Shown here: positions 7,669-15,120 of the stretch, piece by piece | Layout of the letters: every line of letters begins with the position of its first letter | Numbering within the stretch: position 1 is the stretch's first letter | Virus record (IMG/VR): IMGVR_UViG_3300025669_000211 | Location: 1 to 22,446 of that record | DNA: 22,446 nt | Origin: a virus | Reading direction: 5' to 3' (one strand) | Position numbers and translations under genes: made by a program | Notes under the pieces: generated by a model | Database searches by the model: none | Seen by the model: the letters and a program-made list of their open reading frames with translations, nothing else | Told to the model about the DNA's origin: nothing

Positions 7669-8901
7669 TTAGCTATTTACTATACCTGTCATCAATACAA
7701 GCTGACTCATATAGTCAGTTGCAATCGCAGCGTTCCAGTAAATTCTACTTTCGTAACCTTCGTTGTTCTCCATCTGTCTTAGATATTCTCCGCCTTTCTT
7801 TAGGCCAAACTTAGGAACAGTTACTGCACCTAGTTTCTCAAATGATTCGGAAACTCTAGGCATAATAAAACCCTGTCCTTCCTTCATCATTTTATGAGCA
7901 ATTATCCTAGCTGTACCAGCATTGGTGAAAAACTTTAGAACTTCATGTCCATTCTCGAAGCTATTCTCTTTATAAGAATAATCAGTAGTTCTGATTGCTG
8001 CTGCGTCCTGGTTTAAGTTGTTCCAAGCTCTAGGGTTTATAATTACGTCAAATTCGCTAGTATCATCACCTAGTCCACGGTTATAACCCTGTGTTACGGC
8101 TGCGAAAAGTTTATTAAAACTTAATGCTCCAGCGACATCATAAGCTGCACCTGGTCTCCACAAGTTATAAGTTGTAGAGTTTATACCAAATATTGTACCA
8201 GTTGTGTTTCTGAACATAACGTCCATACCTATCATCTGATTAGCGCTTCCTGAGTTATAGATTATGTCTCCAGCAACACAACCAATAGTCGTAAGGTCGA
8301 TGTCATAAGTAACAGTCCTTGCTTCTATTGCGTAATCTGTAACTATAGCTGTTCCTCTTAGAACTCCTGCTGCACTATAGAAATAATCCTTTCTGCCTTC
8401 AGCTCCCCACCATAGACCTGGAGCGTAAGTTTCAGTTGTTATTGTAGCAGTAGTAGTAGCTATAACACCTGTTATACCTATACCACCTGTTGACTGACCC
8501 CAAAGAATGTCCTGCTCCATCTGAGCATAAGCTGTTTTCATAGCGTTCTTTGTCTGTTTCTTAGTAAGAGCTACGAATACTTCCTTACCTTCACTTGACC
8601 TTTCGATAGCTTCTGTTGAGTAAGCAACCCTTAGTGAAAACTGATACGGTTGGTATGTTGCATACTTTATCGCACCAGCACTAGGACTTTCTAGCGCATA
8701 AGCTGTTGAATTAGGCGGAGCCTTCGTGTAGCCCTGCTCACTTGTTAGTGTCTGTGGGACTTTATAGTCTCCACCTGTTGATGTTCCCTTTCCTGATGGG
8801 ATGTCCTTACAAAGGTATCTACCATCGGGTGTCTTGTCTTTCAAATCGCCATAAACATCTTTAAAAATGCCACTGGCGGTTGTTAGAGTATTTTCAGCCA
8901 T
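7669..8901 (-). CDS. Major capsid protein, HK97-fold type
   Basis: 410 residues; ATG preceded by AAGGAGGACATGAA. Position right after a scaffold gene and before a terminator is diagnostic. The N-terminal arm (TASGIFKDVYGDL) leads to a region like the E-loop/spine helix of HK97-fold proteins (FSLRVAYSTEAIERSS, VALTKKQTKNAMKTAYAQMEQDILWG). Later come the A-domain-like segments FDVIINPRAWNNL, EVLKFFTNAGTARIIAH, and a C-terminal strand pair (ESRIYWNAAIATDYMSQLVLMTGI). There is no protease or long cleavable N-terminal delta domain, in agreement with the separate scaffold gene. It assembles the icosahedral shell. An insertion rich in Thr and Gly (about 135-230) may be a surface domain. Confidence 0.85.
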   Translation of the reverse strand: MAENTLTTASGIFKDVYGDLKDKTPDGRYLCKDIPSGKGTSTGGDYKVPQTLTSEQGYTKAPPNSTAYALESPSAGAIKYATYQPYQFSLRVAYSTEAIERSSEGKEVFVALTKKQTKNAMKTAYAQMEQDILWGQSTGGIGITGVIATTTATITTETYAPGLWWGAEGRKDYFYSAAGVLRGTAIVTDYAIEARTVTYDIDLTTIGCVAGDIIYNSGSANQMIGMDVMFRNTTGTIFGINSTTYNLWRPGAAYDVAGALSFNKLFAAVTQGYNRGLGDDTSEFDVIINPRAWNNLNQDAAAIRTTDYSYKENSFENGHEVLKFFTNAGTARIIAHKMMKEGQGFIMPRVSESFEKLGAVTVPKFGLKKGGEYLRQMENNEGYESRIYWNAAIATDYMSQLVLMTGIVNS

Positions 8902-8913
8902 TTCATGTCCTCC

Positions 8914-9888
8914 TTATAAATTTTTAAAAAACTCGTTCAATCCTTCTTCTTTCTTCTTCTTTTCAGGTTGAGATTCTGTGGACGGCTTTAGACTGTTTGA
9001 AGTTGGTATAGCTTCTAGCCCTGCTGTCTCATCTGAACCCACCCTTACTGCCTTTGCAACATTTTCAGGTACGACTTTTCTGATTTGGTCGTCAGACATC
9101 TTACCGAACATTGTGTAAACATATTCCTTTAAATCCTTCTCGGCATGACTTACCGCCTGGTCTGGCGTTACGTCAATGTCGTTATGCTTTGCGACCATCA
9201 TATAATATAAAGCATTTTGCATTATATCTAATCTGGTCTGCTCGCTTCCTTCTGTATAACCCTTTTCTTTTAGAGCTGTGATTATATCTGTTGAATATTT
9301 CTCCTGTAATCGTGATACCTCTGCGTTATATTCAGTAGTAGTCTTTAGCTCTGCTTCTTTCTTTTGATTCGCTTCCCACTTAGCCTTTTCGCTTCTTAGG
9401 TTTTCTAACTCCAGCTGCTCTTCGGTCATTTCACTTCTTGCAACTGCCTTCTCTAGTAATTCCTGAGCATACTCCGCATCTGCACTCTCTGGTATTCCTG
9501 CAAGTCTACGATACTCATTGTACTTCCTAGGGTCAGCAAGAATATCATCTACGAATATCTTGGTCTTCTCCTCTAGGTCTTTTAACTTCTTCTCCTGAGC
9601 CTTAACACCATCTAGCTTCATGTCGGCTGCGGTGTCTTTAGAATACGTCCTTACAATCTCTTCTAAATTTCTAGTTGTGGGTACACCATTTATCTTCATT
9701 GATAACGATGGCTTTCCGTCTTCCATTATAACTTCTGAACCTTCAGGTAGTCCACCTACCAGTGACGTAAAACTTGCAATTAAACTCTCGTCACTCTCTG
9801 TCGCTCCATCTACTACTACTTCTTCCGTCTCTACTGGTTCTGTTACTACTTCTTCTGTTCCCTCAATTACTGTTGTTTCTTCACTCAT
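8914..9888 (-). CDS. Capsid scaffolding protein
   Basis: 324 residues. Its ATG overlaps the portal stop as ATGA, with AAGGAG upstream inside the portal gene. The composition is typical of scaffolds: an acidic, disordered N-terminus (EETTVIEGTEEVVTEP), a long charged coiled-coil centre (about 95-210, for example KLKDLEEKTKIFVDD and LELENLRSEKAKWEANQKKEAEL), and a short basic C-terminus (PEKKKKEEGLNEFFKNL). The basic C-terminus of scaffolds usually binds the coat protein. The order portal-scaffold-capsid is the usual one. No protease motif is visible, so removal of the scaffold by exit is more likely than self-cleavage. Confidence 0.82.
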   Translation of the reverse strand: MSEETTVIEGTEEVVTEPVETEEVVVDGATESDESLIASFTSLVGGLPEGSEVIMEDGKPSLSMKINGVPTTRNLEEIVRTYSKDTAADMKLDGVKAQEKKLKDLEEKTKIFVDDILADPRKYNEYRRLAGIPESADAEYAQELLEKAVARSEMTEEQLELENLRSEKAKWEANQKKEAELKTTTEYNAEVSRLQEKYSTDIITALKEKGYTEGSEQTRLDIMQNALYYMMVAKHNDIDVTPDQAVSHAEKDLKEYVYTMFGKMSDDQIRKVVPENVAKAVRVGSDETAGLEAIPTSNSLKPSTESQPEKKKKEEGLNEFFKNL

Positions 9889-11762
9889 TTTTTAACTCCT
9901 TGTGGCTCTGGTTGGCCTTGGTTTTGTCCTGGTGGCATTTGCTGTGTCGGTAGCTGTCCACCATAGATTAAGTTCGCTACTTCATCCCCCTTTCTCATTA
10001 TGTCCATCGCATCACTAATGAACTTTGTAATGTTTTTGACCTTGTCTATGTTCTTCTCGTCCATTGAGAATTTAATATTTAATAACAAACTCTGTACTTC
10101 TTTAATTGTCTCAACATGATTCGTACCTGCAATAGGTGTTACAGCCTCGCCGTTCATCAATGACTGTTTAATCTGAGCTATGTAATCGTTCATAGCCATT
10201 GTACTCTTCACTGCACTTTCAAGATTACCAGTATTGGCAACCTCCATGAAATCCCCGTAAGTAAATTCTTTAGGGTTTAATTTCATATATTCACTCGCTG
10301 TTTCAATTCTACCAGCAGGTGTGTTTAGTATAGGATTTACTTGATTAACCATGACCCTAGATACACCTGTTAAATCCTGATTTGTAAACTCCATTACGTC
10401 AGTGACACTGTTAGGTCCAAGGATGTCTATCAGCCTCTTAGTATCTGCAAACTTACGCAACGTATCCAACATGAACATTGTTATATCTTCAAACGTATCG
10501 TTACGAGCAGCTTGTAGTCCAAAAGAAAACTGCTGTCCCATAGCAACAACTGTCTGCAAAGCTACGCCACTTTTTAAGTTAGGTGCGGCACTTGCGTCAC
10601 CACGGATAACTGCGTTCTGAGCAGATAGTGTTTCCATCTGGTGTGTCATAAATGATATTGCGTTAGTCAGCGACGATAAGTCACCCATTAAATCTACAAC
10701 CTCTGGTTTTGTCGTACTCGTCCATAAGTTTCGACCACTTTGTAATGTTTCGATTTCAACTTGGTCGCCACTTGGACACCAGACATCGTTCAGACCGTTT
10801 TGCATATTAGTATATAGTGAACTCATCGCATCGTTTACAACCATCTGTGGAGCACGAAGTAAATTAACATCGGTATATCCCATGCCTGTCTCTAAATATT
10901 TACCAGGCATTAACGGAAATACTGGTAGGCTCTCACCATGAATATTGACCGAATCATAAAGATGAACTGCACTACCATTACCACCACAGAATAAAACGTA
11001 CTTCCCGCCTTTAACAGCAGGAGTATCTCTATGGTATGCTGAATACACCCAAATATCATCAGTATCTGTATCGAAATCAGATGTATAGTATGGGTCGTTT
11101 GAGAACGAATCTAATGCTAAGATTTTGTCTTTCTTCTCACCACTGAACGAACTCGCAACATCGTATTTGTTCTTTCTTCTACGGAATATATACCAGTCCT
11201 GTTTTCCCTTTCTGGTATAGTCATAGAATACATCCCAGGTTGATAGAGCCTCATCATCGAAGTCGCCTTCTTTTTTGTACCGACCATCTTCGTCAACTAC
11301 TTCCTTACCCATCTCTGGGTTCCATTCCTTGACGTAAAAACCAGCCCCGTAGATTACACCGTACTCTGTGACTTGATTTAAAATCCTGCCGTATCTCTTG
11401 ACCTTTTCGTAGTAATCTAAAATCTGTCTGAATATCTGTGTTGACCTTCTGGACTCTACTGAATCGTTAGTTGCACTTACCGTGTATGATACAGGGATGC
11501 TAACTATTGGGTTCAACATGTGTCTTGCTATGTTTCGAAAATGTCCTAATGCACAAGCTAGGATTTCGCCCTGTTCACCTGTGTTTAGAATATCTAAGTC
11601 CTCAGAGTCCTCAGAAAAAAACCTGTTCTCATAGAAGTCTTTGTTCTTTTGCCAGCCATTAGCAATACCACTACTTGTAGTGTATTCCTGAAACTTGGTG
11701 ACTTTCTCCATGAGTTTCTGAGTTAATTGCTGTTTGTCTTTCTCATTGAAAAGATAACCCAT
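9885..11762 (-). CDS. Portal protein
   Basis: 625 residues from the ATG at 11762, preceded by AAGGGGTGATT, which matches the 16S anti-SD very well. A GTG two codons earlier lies inside that site and is unlikely. The protein shows a helical N-terminus (KDKQQLTQKLMEKVTKFQEY), the segment ACALGHFRNIARHMLNPIVS, then ILNQVTEYGVIYGAGFYVKEW, a clip/stem-like region, and a long C-terminal helical part (GVALQTVVAMGQQFSFGLQ, AARNDTFEDITMFMLDTLRKF). A Gln/Pro-rich tail follows (GGQLPTQQMPPGQNQGQPEPQ). These are features of podovirus portals. Twelve copies would form the vertex channel through which the terminase pumps DNA. Translation is coupled to the scaffold downstream. Confidence 0.85.
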   Translation of the reverse strand: MGYLFNEKDKQQLTQKLMEKVTKFQEYTTSSGIANGWQKNKDFYENRFFSEDSEDLDILNTGEQGEILACALGHFRNIARHMLNPIVSIPVSYTVSATNDSVESRRSTQIFRQILDYYEKVKRYGRILNQVTEYGVIYGAGFYVKEWNPEMGKEVVDEDGRYKKEGDFDDEALSTWDVFYDYTRKGKQDWYIFRRRKNKYDVASSFSGEKKDKILALDSFSNDPYYTSDFDTDTDDIWVYSAYHRDTPAVKGGKYVLFCGGNGSAVHLYDSVNIHGESLPVFPLMPGKYLETGMGYTDVNLLRAPQMVVNDAMSSLYTNMQNGLNDVWCPSGDQVEIETLQSGRNLWTSTTKPEVVDLMGDLSSLTNAISFMTHQMETLSAQNAVIRGDASAAPNLKSGVALQTVVAMGQQFSFGLQAARNDTFEDITMFMLDTLRKFADTKRLIDILGPNSVTDVMEFTNQDLTGVSRVMVNQVNPILNTPAGRIETASEYMKLNPKEFTYGDFMEVANTGNLESAVKSTMAMNDYIAQIKQSLMNGEAVTPIAGTNHVETIKEVQSLLLNIKFSMDEKNIDKVKNITKFISDAMDIMRKGDEVANLIYGGQLPTQQMPPGQNQGQPEPQGVKK

Positions 11763-12285
11763 AATCACCCCTTATGGCATTGTCTTGATTTAACTTTACA
11801 GTAGCAAGGACTATTTTAATATTTTAGATTATTTGAGATTTTAGACAGACGGGTATTCTTTTAGAAGGTTGCTCCTAATCACTCCCGAAGTTAATACTTA
11901 GTTCTTACTTAGTGTTTCTCTTAACTACCTATCTAGCCTTCGTAACGACAACAAACAAATAAACAGTCGTAGTAGCCTTTTACACCTTTCATACTAGGTT
12001 CTGTAGTAAAGTTAGTTAAGGAATGTGTTAGCCTACCCGTAATCATTTGTTTAGCTAACCGTGGTCGGATTTGTGAGCTGTTACCCTTTTGTTTCACCTT
12101 AACTCCTTTTACACATTTTAACATCCCGCTTATTGGCTCAACACCTTTTACGGTCTGTACTCTCGCCGAGGATATGATTGCCCTCGCTGTCGCCTTTGAT
12201 TTTTAAGGAAAAAGGTCGTTATAAAAAACCTACACTTGTCTACTGCTTTTACTTCGCAAGTATATCCACAAGATAGTGGAAATGT
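11763..12285 (-). other. Long non-coding leader of the portal transcript
   Basis: About 0.5 kb between a putative promoter (12292-12320) and the portal ATG. A phage structural operon would normally have a few tens of bases here. The minus strand shows a 5-bp stem CGAGG/CCTCG around a 10-nt loop (12167-12186). An 11-nt stretch at 12249-12259 is complementary to the predicted small RNA. A direct repeat of TACTTAGT (plus strand) 11 nt apart lies at 11895 and 11906. Only one weak ORF (11933-12097) was found; nothing is seen on the plus strand. A structured untranslated leader is the simplest reading. Confidence 0.5.
11933..12097 (-). CDS. Doubtful small ORF in the portal leader
   Basis: 54 codons from a GTG at 12097 that has AAAAGGAG five bases upstream. 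An in-frame ATG at 12124 gives 63 codons but only GCGGG before it. The product starts MKQKGNSSQIRPRLAKQ, is basic in its first half, and ends GYYDCLFVCCRYEG. It is not similar to anything recognised, and the sequence around it looks structured rather than coding. It may be a real miniprotein, a leader peptide, or chance. Confidence 0.25.
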   Translation of the reverse strand: MKQKGNSSQIRPRLAKQMITGRLTHSLTNFTTEPSMKGVKGYYDCLFVCCRYEG

Positions 12286-12299
12286 TCTGATACTATCTT
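12270..12299. repeat. 8-bp inverted repeat over the portal-side promoter
   Basis: AAGATAGT (12270-12277) and ACTATCTT (12292-12299) are perfect inverted copies separated by 14 bases. The right arm covers the proposed -10 (GATAGT on the minus strand). This is the geometry of a dimeric repressor operator. In a read-through transcript it could instead form a hairpin. Confidence 0.5.
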
Positions 12300-12320
12300 A
12301 TAATATAATTAAATTGTCAA
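12292..12320 (-). promoter_or_regulatory. Putative promoter for the portal operon
   Basis: On the minus strand TTGACA (12320-12315) is followed after 17 bases by GATAGT (12297-12292, four of six consensus bases). It lies immediately after the T-tract of the upstream terminator, as expected for a fresh transcription start of the head operon. The -10 is imperfect and overlapped by the inverted repeat, so regulated use is plausible. Confidence 0.45.
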
Positions 12321-12321
12321 G

Positions 12322-12354
12322 ATAAAAAAATAGGGGGCTATAGAAATAACCCCC
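12322..12354 (-). terminator. Strong intrinsic terminator after the terminase block
   Basis: On the minus strand GGGGGTTAT pairs with ATAGCCCCC (nine pairs, one G-U) around the loop TTCT, followed by TATTTTTTTATC. Five G-C pairs at the base and seven T in a row make this a textbook rho-independent terminator. It ends the candidate small RNA and would also stop read-through from the terminase genes. Confidence 0.88.
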
Positions 12355-12403
12355 AAGTAGTAAAGTGTAGTCTCTTCTAACGAATAGACTTTGCGAAGTA
12401 ATA
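12322..12403 (-). ncRNA. Candidate phage small RNA
   Basis: A compact transcription unit with no ORF: consensus promoter, predicted start near 12403, then about 80 nt ending in a strong terminator. The predicted RNA has an unpaired 5' end that includes UUACUUCGCAA. Next is a hairpin (12369-12390) made of AGUCU/AGACU, an A-G mismatch, UUC/GAA and a GUUA tetraloop. A linker ACACUUUACUACUU follows, then the terminator hairpin. It lies between the large terminase gene and the portal leader. The alternative is that the promoter serves the portal operon and the terminator acts as an attenuator. Homology to a known RNA family was not recognised. Confidence 0.55.
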
Positions 12404-12409
12404 CTATGT

Positions 12410-12437
12410 ATTATACTCTAGTATGTTCTATTGTCAA
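12410..12437 (-). promoter_or_regulatory. Consensus sigma70-type promoter of the candidate small RNA
   Basis: The minus strand reads TTGACA (12437-12432), 16 bases, then TATAAT (12415-12410): both hexamers are perfect. The -35 is embedded in the 13-bp palindrome CTATTGTCAATAG (12428-12440), which could be an operator. It lies 64 bases after the terminase stop, pointing away from it, with no ORF before the terminator 80 bases on. Confidence 0.75.
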
Positions 12438-12500
12438 TAGTTATTTTCATTGATGTGTAATAGGTGTGTTTAGTGTGTATTTTGATGGGTTAATCATGGG

Positions 12501-14405
12501 TTATAATATATCCCTCAAGCCCTTCTTACCATTTACTGATTTAACAATCTCGTGAGTACTTGGTAGTATCCTGCGACCCTCTTCGTCCATCTCTCCAATC
12601 TTGTATGGGTTCTTACGCCAGTTTACGTTATCAAAGAAATAACACATCGCCATTAACGCATCTAAGTGTCCCATTGTCTCAGTCCTTTCGAAATCAGTCC
12701 TGTTTACATTCCAAATACCAAACCGTAACTGCTGGACAAGGTTAGGGCACATCTCTTCGTTTATCAGTATCTTACTCAACCCCACCCTCAACTGATTTAT
12801 CACCGAGTCTCTATACCCCTTGTTACTCTCCTTCTTTCTCTTACTGACTGGCATTACAGTGTATCCGTAACTCCTGCCCATATCGAATAACTGCTGCATC
12901 TCGTTATCACCAATTCTCTTCGGCTTGTCGTAACCCAACTCCCTCTCAATCCTCTTGCATTCCTTTACAATATCTTCCGTACTCTTATAGTGCTCGAAGT
13001 ACTCCCGCTCAATTACTAAATTACCCTTTGTGAAATCTAGGTACCCAAATAATACCGCAGTATTGTCCACTAACCCTAAATCAAAACAAACGTAACTATC
13101 AAAACTTGGTGGTCTCTCAATCGTACCAACACGGAGAGTACACGCCTCGGGAATTACTAACCTGTCCTTTGCACCATCATCCCTTAACTCATACTCAATC
13201 CGATAAGCATCACTCATCACACCACCACACCTCTCCAATATCCGCTCGTGTTGCTCATCACTAACTATCCCCTCCTCCAAACTCATGTGTATGTCCTGGT
13301 AGAAATAATAATTCCCAGCACTAGCACTCGCAATCTGAGTTATGAAGTCATGAGTTAAGTCTGGAGGTATCGTACTCGTGATTATCATCTGGCCATTAGT
13401 CGTGTCCAACTGAGGGCCCAAAACATGAGTTAACGTATATCTCGGTCTGTACTTCCAAAACCCATACTCATCACAGTATATTATGTCCGCTTCATTACCC
13501 CTCGCTTTAGCACTCTCATCCTTGTCCTTTACACCAAATAAATATATCCTGCTGCCACTCTCAAATAACCAGCAGTCATCCCTACTCAAATACCTTGGAG
13601 CTAACTCCATACAGTCACCGTATATGTGCTCCAATAAAGTTATGAATATCTCACGAAATGACTTCTGAGTGATACCACCTGCCCTTACAATAATCTTCTC
13701 CCTTATACACCTCTCAAAGATATATACAAACGTAGTCGTGCTCTTACCCCATCTCCTGTGAGTGTTGCTTAAACACCTCTTGCCATCCCTTAACATCCTA
13801 TACAACCTCAACTGGTCAGGTCTCAAATACCAGTCAGCAATTATCCCGTTCTTGAAGTACTTAACCAACCTACTCTTTCTCTCCTCTTTACCCACAATAG
13901 ATAACTTGTCCAAAATATCAGCCCTCTTGCCAGATACGGAAATTTTTTCCGAAACATCAACCTTGCCTTTAGAACCTGAAAATTTTTCTATGATGGATAC
14001 TCTCTTACTATCACTATCTGGATGCGGGGTACCCCCCTTAATGTCTATTGGTACACCTGCTTTAATATCAGTATAGGCAATCTCACACGTAGCATTGGGT
14101 GTTTCATAGGGCGTAGGATTAGCATTAACTTGTTTATTATCAGGTACTTGTATTTTAGCCTTATCTTGACGGATAACGGTCTTATGCACCTTTGCGGGCT
14201 TATTTGCCTTGAGTAACTCTCTCTCTGCCTTAGCGTTTAACCGTGCTTCCTTCCTGTTCAGTATGTTGATTCTCTTCCTGTCCTTAGCTCTACACGCAGG
14301 ACTACAGTATATTGGCACCTTTGTACCTCTTTTGTATGCTATGTCCTTATTACACTTTAGACAATTAGTATGAAGCCATTTGTTATTGTACTTAGTAGTG
14401 TTCAT
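12501..14405 (-). CDS. terL: Terminase large subunit with N-terminal zinc finger extension
   Basis: 634 residues. Packaging motor ATPase and nuclease that cuts concatemers and pumps DNA through the portal. The ATPase domain has Walker A NTHRRWGKST (214-223), Walker B ADIIYCDE (306-313) with catalytic E313, and a coupling motif IITSTIP (341-347). The C-terminal RNase H-like nuclease shows acidic residues D442 (VCFDLGL), D500 (RIGD) and D582 (HLDALMA). Unusually, about 180 residues precede the ATPase. They include a putative Cys4 finger C15-C18-C34-C38 (NCLKCNK ... YCSPACR), a basic helix, and three imperfect 13-14-residue repeats (about 135-174) of the type ..I..K.S.SGK. The start ATG has no clear ribosome binding site. 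A TTGACT/TAATAC promoter lies upstream. Confidence 0.92.
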   Translation of the reverse strand: MNTTKYNNKWLHTNCLKCNKDIAYKRGTKVPIYCSPACRAKDRKRINILNRKEARLNAKAERELLKANKPAKVHKTVIRQDKAKIQVPDNKQVNANPTPYETPNATCEIAYTDIKAGVPIDIKGGTPHPDSDSKRVSIIEKFSGSKGKVDVSEKISVSGKRADILDKLSIVGKEERKSRLVKYFKNGIIADWYLRPDQLRLYRMLRDGKRCLSNTHRRWGKSTTTFVYIFERCIREKIIVRAGGITQKSFREIFITLLEHIYGDCMELAPRYLSRDDCWLFESGSRIYLFGVKDKDESAKARGNEADIIYCDEYGFWKYRPRYTLTHVLGPQLDTTNGQMIITSTIPPDLTHDFITQIASASAGNYYFYQDIHMSLEEGIVSDEQHERILERCGGVMSDAYRIEYELRDDGAKDRLVIPEACTLRVGTIERPPSFDSYVCFDLGLVDNTAVLFGYLDFTKGNLVIEREYFEHYKSTEDIVKECKRIERELGYDKPKRIGDNEMQQLFDMGRSYGYTVMPVSKRKKESNKGYRDSVINQLRVGLSKILINEEMCPNLVQQLRFGIWNVNRTDFERTETMGHLDALMAMCYFFDNVNWRKNPYKIGEMDEEGRRILPSTHEIVKSVNGKKGLRDIL

Positions 14406-14429
14406 AGAGTAGTTGTTTAATATCCAATA

Positions 14430-14457
14430 GTATTATCTATGTTTTTGATATAGTCAA
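14430..14457 (-). promoter_or_regulatory. Possible promoter before the large terminase gene
   Basis: The minus strand has TTGACT (14457-14452), 16 bases, then TAATAC (14435-14430), 25 bases before the start codon. The -35 is good and the -10 weak. It sits in the only gap (119 bases) between the two terminase genes. The rest of that gap shows nothing recognisable beyond AT-rich sequence and a C-rich run. Confidence 0.3.
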
Positions 14458-14524
14458 GACTTCTGAATAGGGTGGGTTTGGGGGCAATTATAATACTACT
14501 GTTTAATGGCATATTATACCCTTA

Positions 14525-14977
14525 TTAGTTTAGTTTACCTTTGTTATTGGGGTTTGGTTGCTTTCCGAACTTTTCTATTCTCAACTGCTCAATCTCGTTG
14601 CGGATTTTATCAACAGAAGCATCATCTAGCTTTATCTCGGCTTCAACATTGACATTCTCACTTTGTATGTACTGTTTCTCTATCATGCCATAATTTGCTT
14701 TTAATAGAAACAATGCCATGGCGTTATTTAGTTTATTTGTCAATCCGCCAGTTATCAAGGCTTCCTGACAGTGCGTTCTTAATCTTGCGATTGGTTCGGC
14801 ATATTCTGGATAGTTCCGCTCGTACGATTTAATCACGTCTTTATAGCATTTTGAATAGATTGCAAAGCCCGACGCTGTAGGGATTTTATTCTTTTTGTCA
14901 CAGTGACGTAAATATGCGGAAATCTTTTTATTCATGTCATTGGGACTTGCGAATATCTTGTCATATGCCATTACCAT
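14525..14977 (-). CDS. terS: Terminase small subunit
   Basis: 150 residues. DNA-recognition partner of the large terminase. The N-terminal part (MNKKISAYLRHCDKKNKIPTASGFAIYSKCYKDVIKSYE) reads like the helix-turn-helix region of gp3/Nu1-like packaging proteins. The phrase AMALFLLKANYGMIEKQYIQSENVNVEAE near residue 90 is the well-known 'FLLK.NFG..DKQ' signature of phage small terminases. A charged C-terminal helix follows. It is the first gene of the minus-strand block, directly upstream of the large subunit. Two ATGs (14977 and 14971) are possible; neither has a Shine-Dalgarno. A promoter whose -10 abuts the first ATG suggests a leaderless or very short leader message. Confidence 0.85.
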   Translation of the reverse strand: MVMAYDKIFASPNDMNKKISAYLRHCDKKNKIPTASGFAIYSKCYKDVIKSYERNYPEYAEPIARLRTHCQEALITGGLTNKLNNAMALFLLKANYGMIEKQYIQSENVNVEAEIKLDDASVDKIRNEIEQLRIEKFGKQPNPNNKGKLN

Positions 14978-15006
14978 ACAATATATGCTACGCTTTGCTA
15001 GTGCAA
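14978..15006 (-). promoter_or_regulatory. Possible divergent promoter for the packaging block
   Basis: The minus strand has TTGCAC (15006-15001), 17 bases, then TATTGT (14983-14978), immediately before the first ATG of the small terminase gene. Transcription would start about at that ATG. It is divergent to the early promoter at 15053-15080. The 46 AT-rich bases between the two could act as a shared UP element. Confidence 0.35.
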
Positions 15007-15052
15007 GTTAAATTAAACATAAAAATAAAATAAAAAATAATTAAAATAAAGG

Positions 15053-15080
15053 TTGCATTTCTTTTAAAACCGTGTATAAT
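15053..15080 (+). promoter_or_regulatory. Early promoter of the plus-strand block
   Basis: TTGCAT (15053-15058), 16 bases, then a perfect TATAAT (15075-15080) preceded by TG. It is flanked upstream by A/T tracts (15007-15052). The first gene starts 40 bases downstream with GGAGG nine bases before its ATG. Confidence 0.8.
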
Positions 15081-15120
15081 AGGGCTTGTAAGTTAAAAAA
15101 AGGCACGGAGGAACAAAATC

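Noticed and set aside
11990-12170. Short strings resembling RNase P RNA (AAGGTGAAAC, GGGTAACAGCTCAC, ACAGAACC) in the portal leader
   Set aside because: The conserved 5' block (GAGGAAAGTCC-like) and the P4 pairing partners were not found, and the spacing is wrong. Similarity is limited to short words.
12292-12310. TATAAT sequences on the plus strand in the gap after the terminator
   Set aside because: No suitable -35 at the right distance and no plus-strand gene downstream. They are by-products of the AT-rich spacer of the minus-strand promoter.
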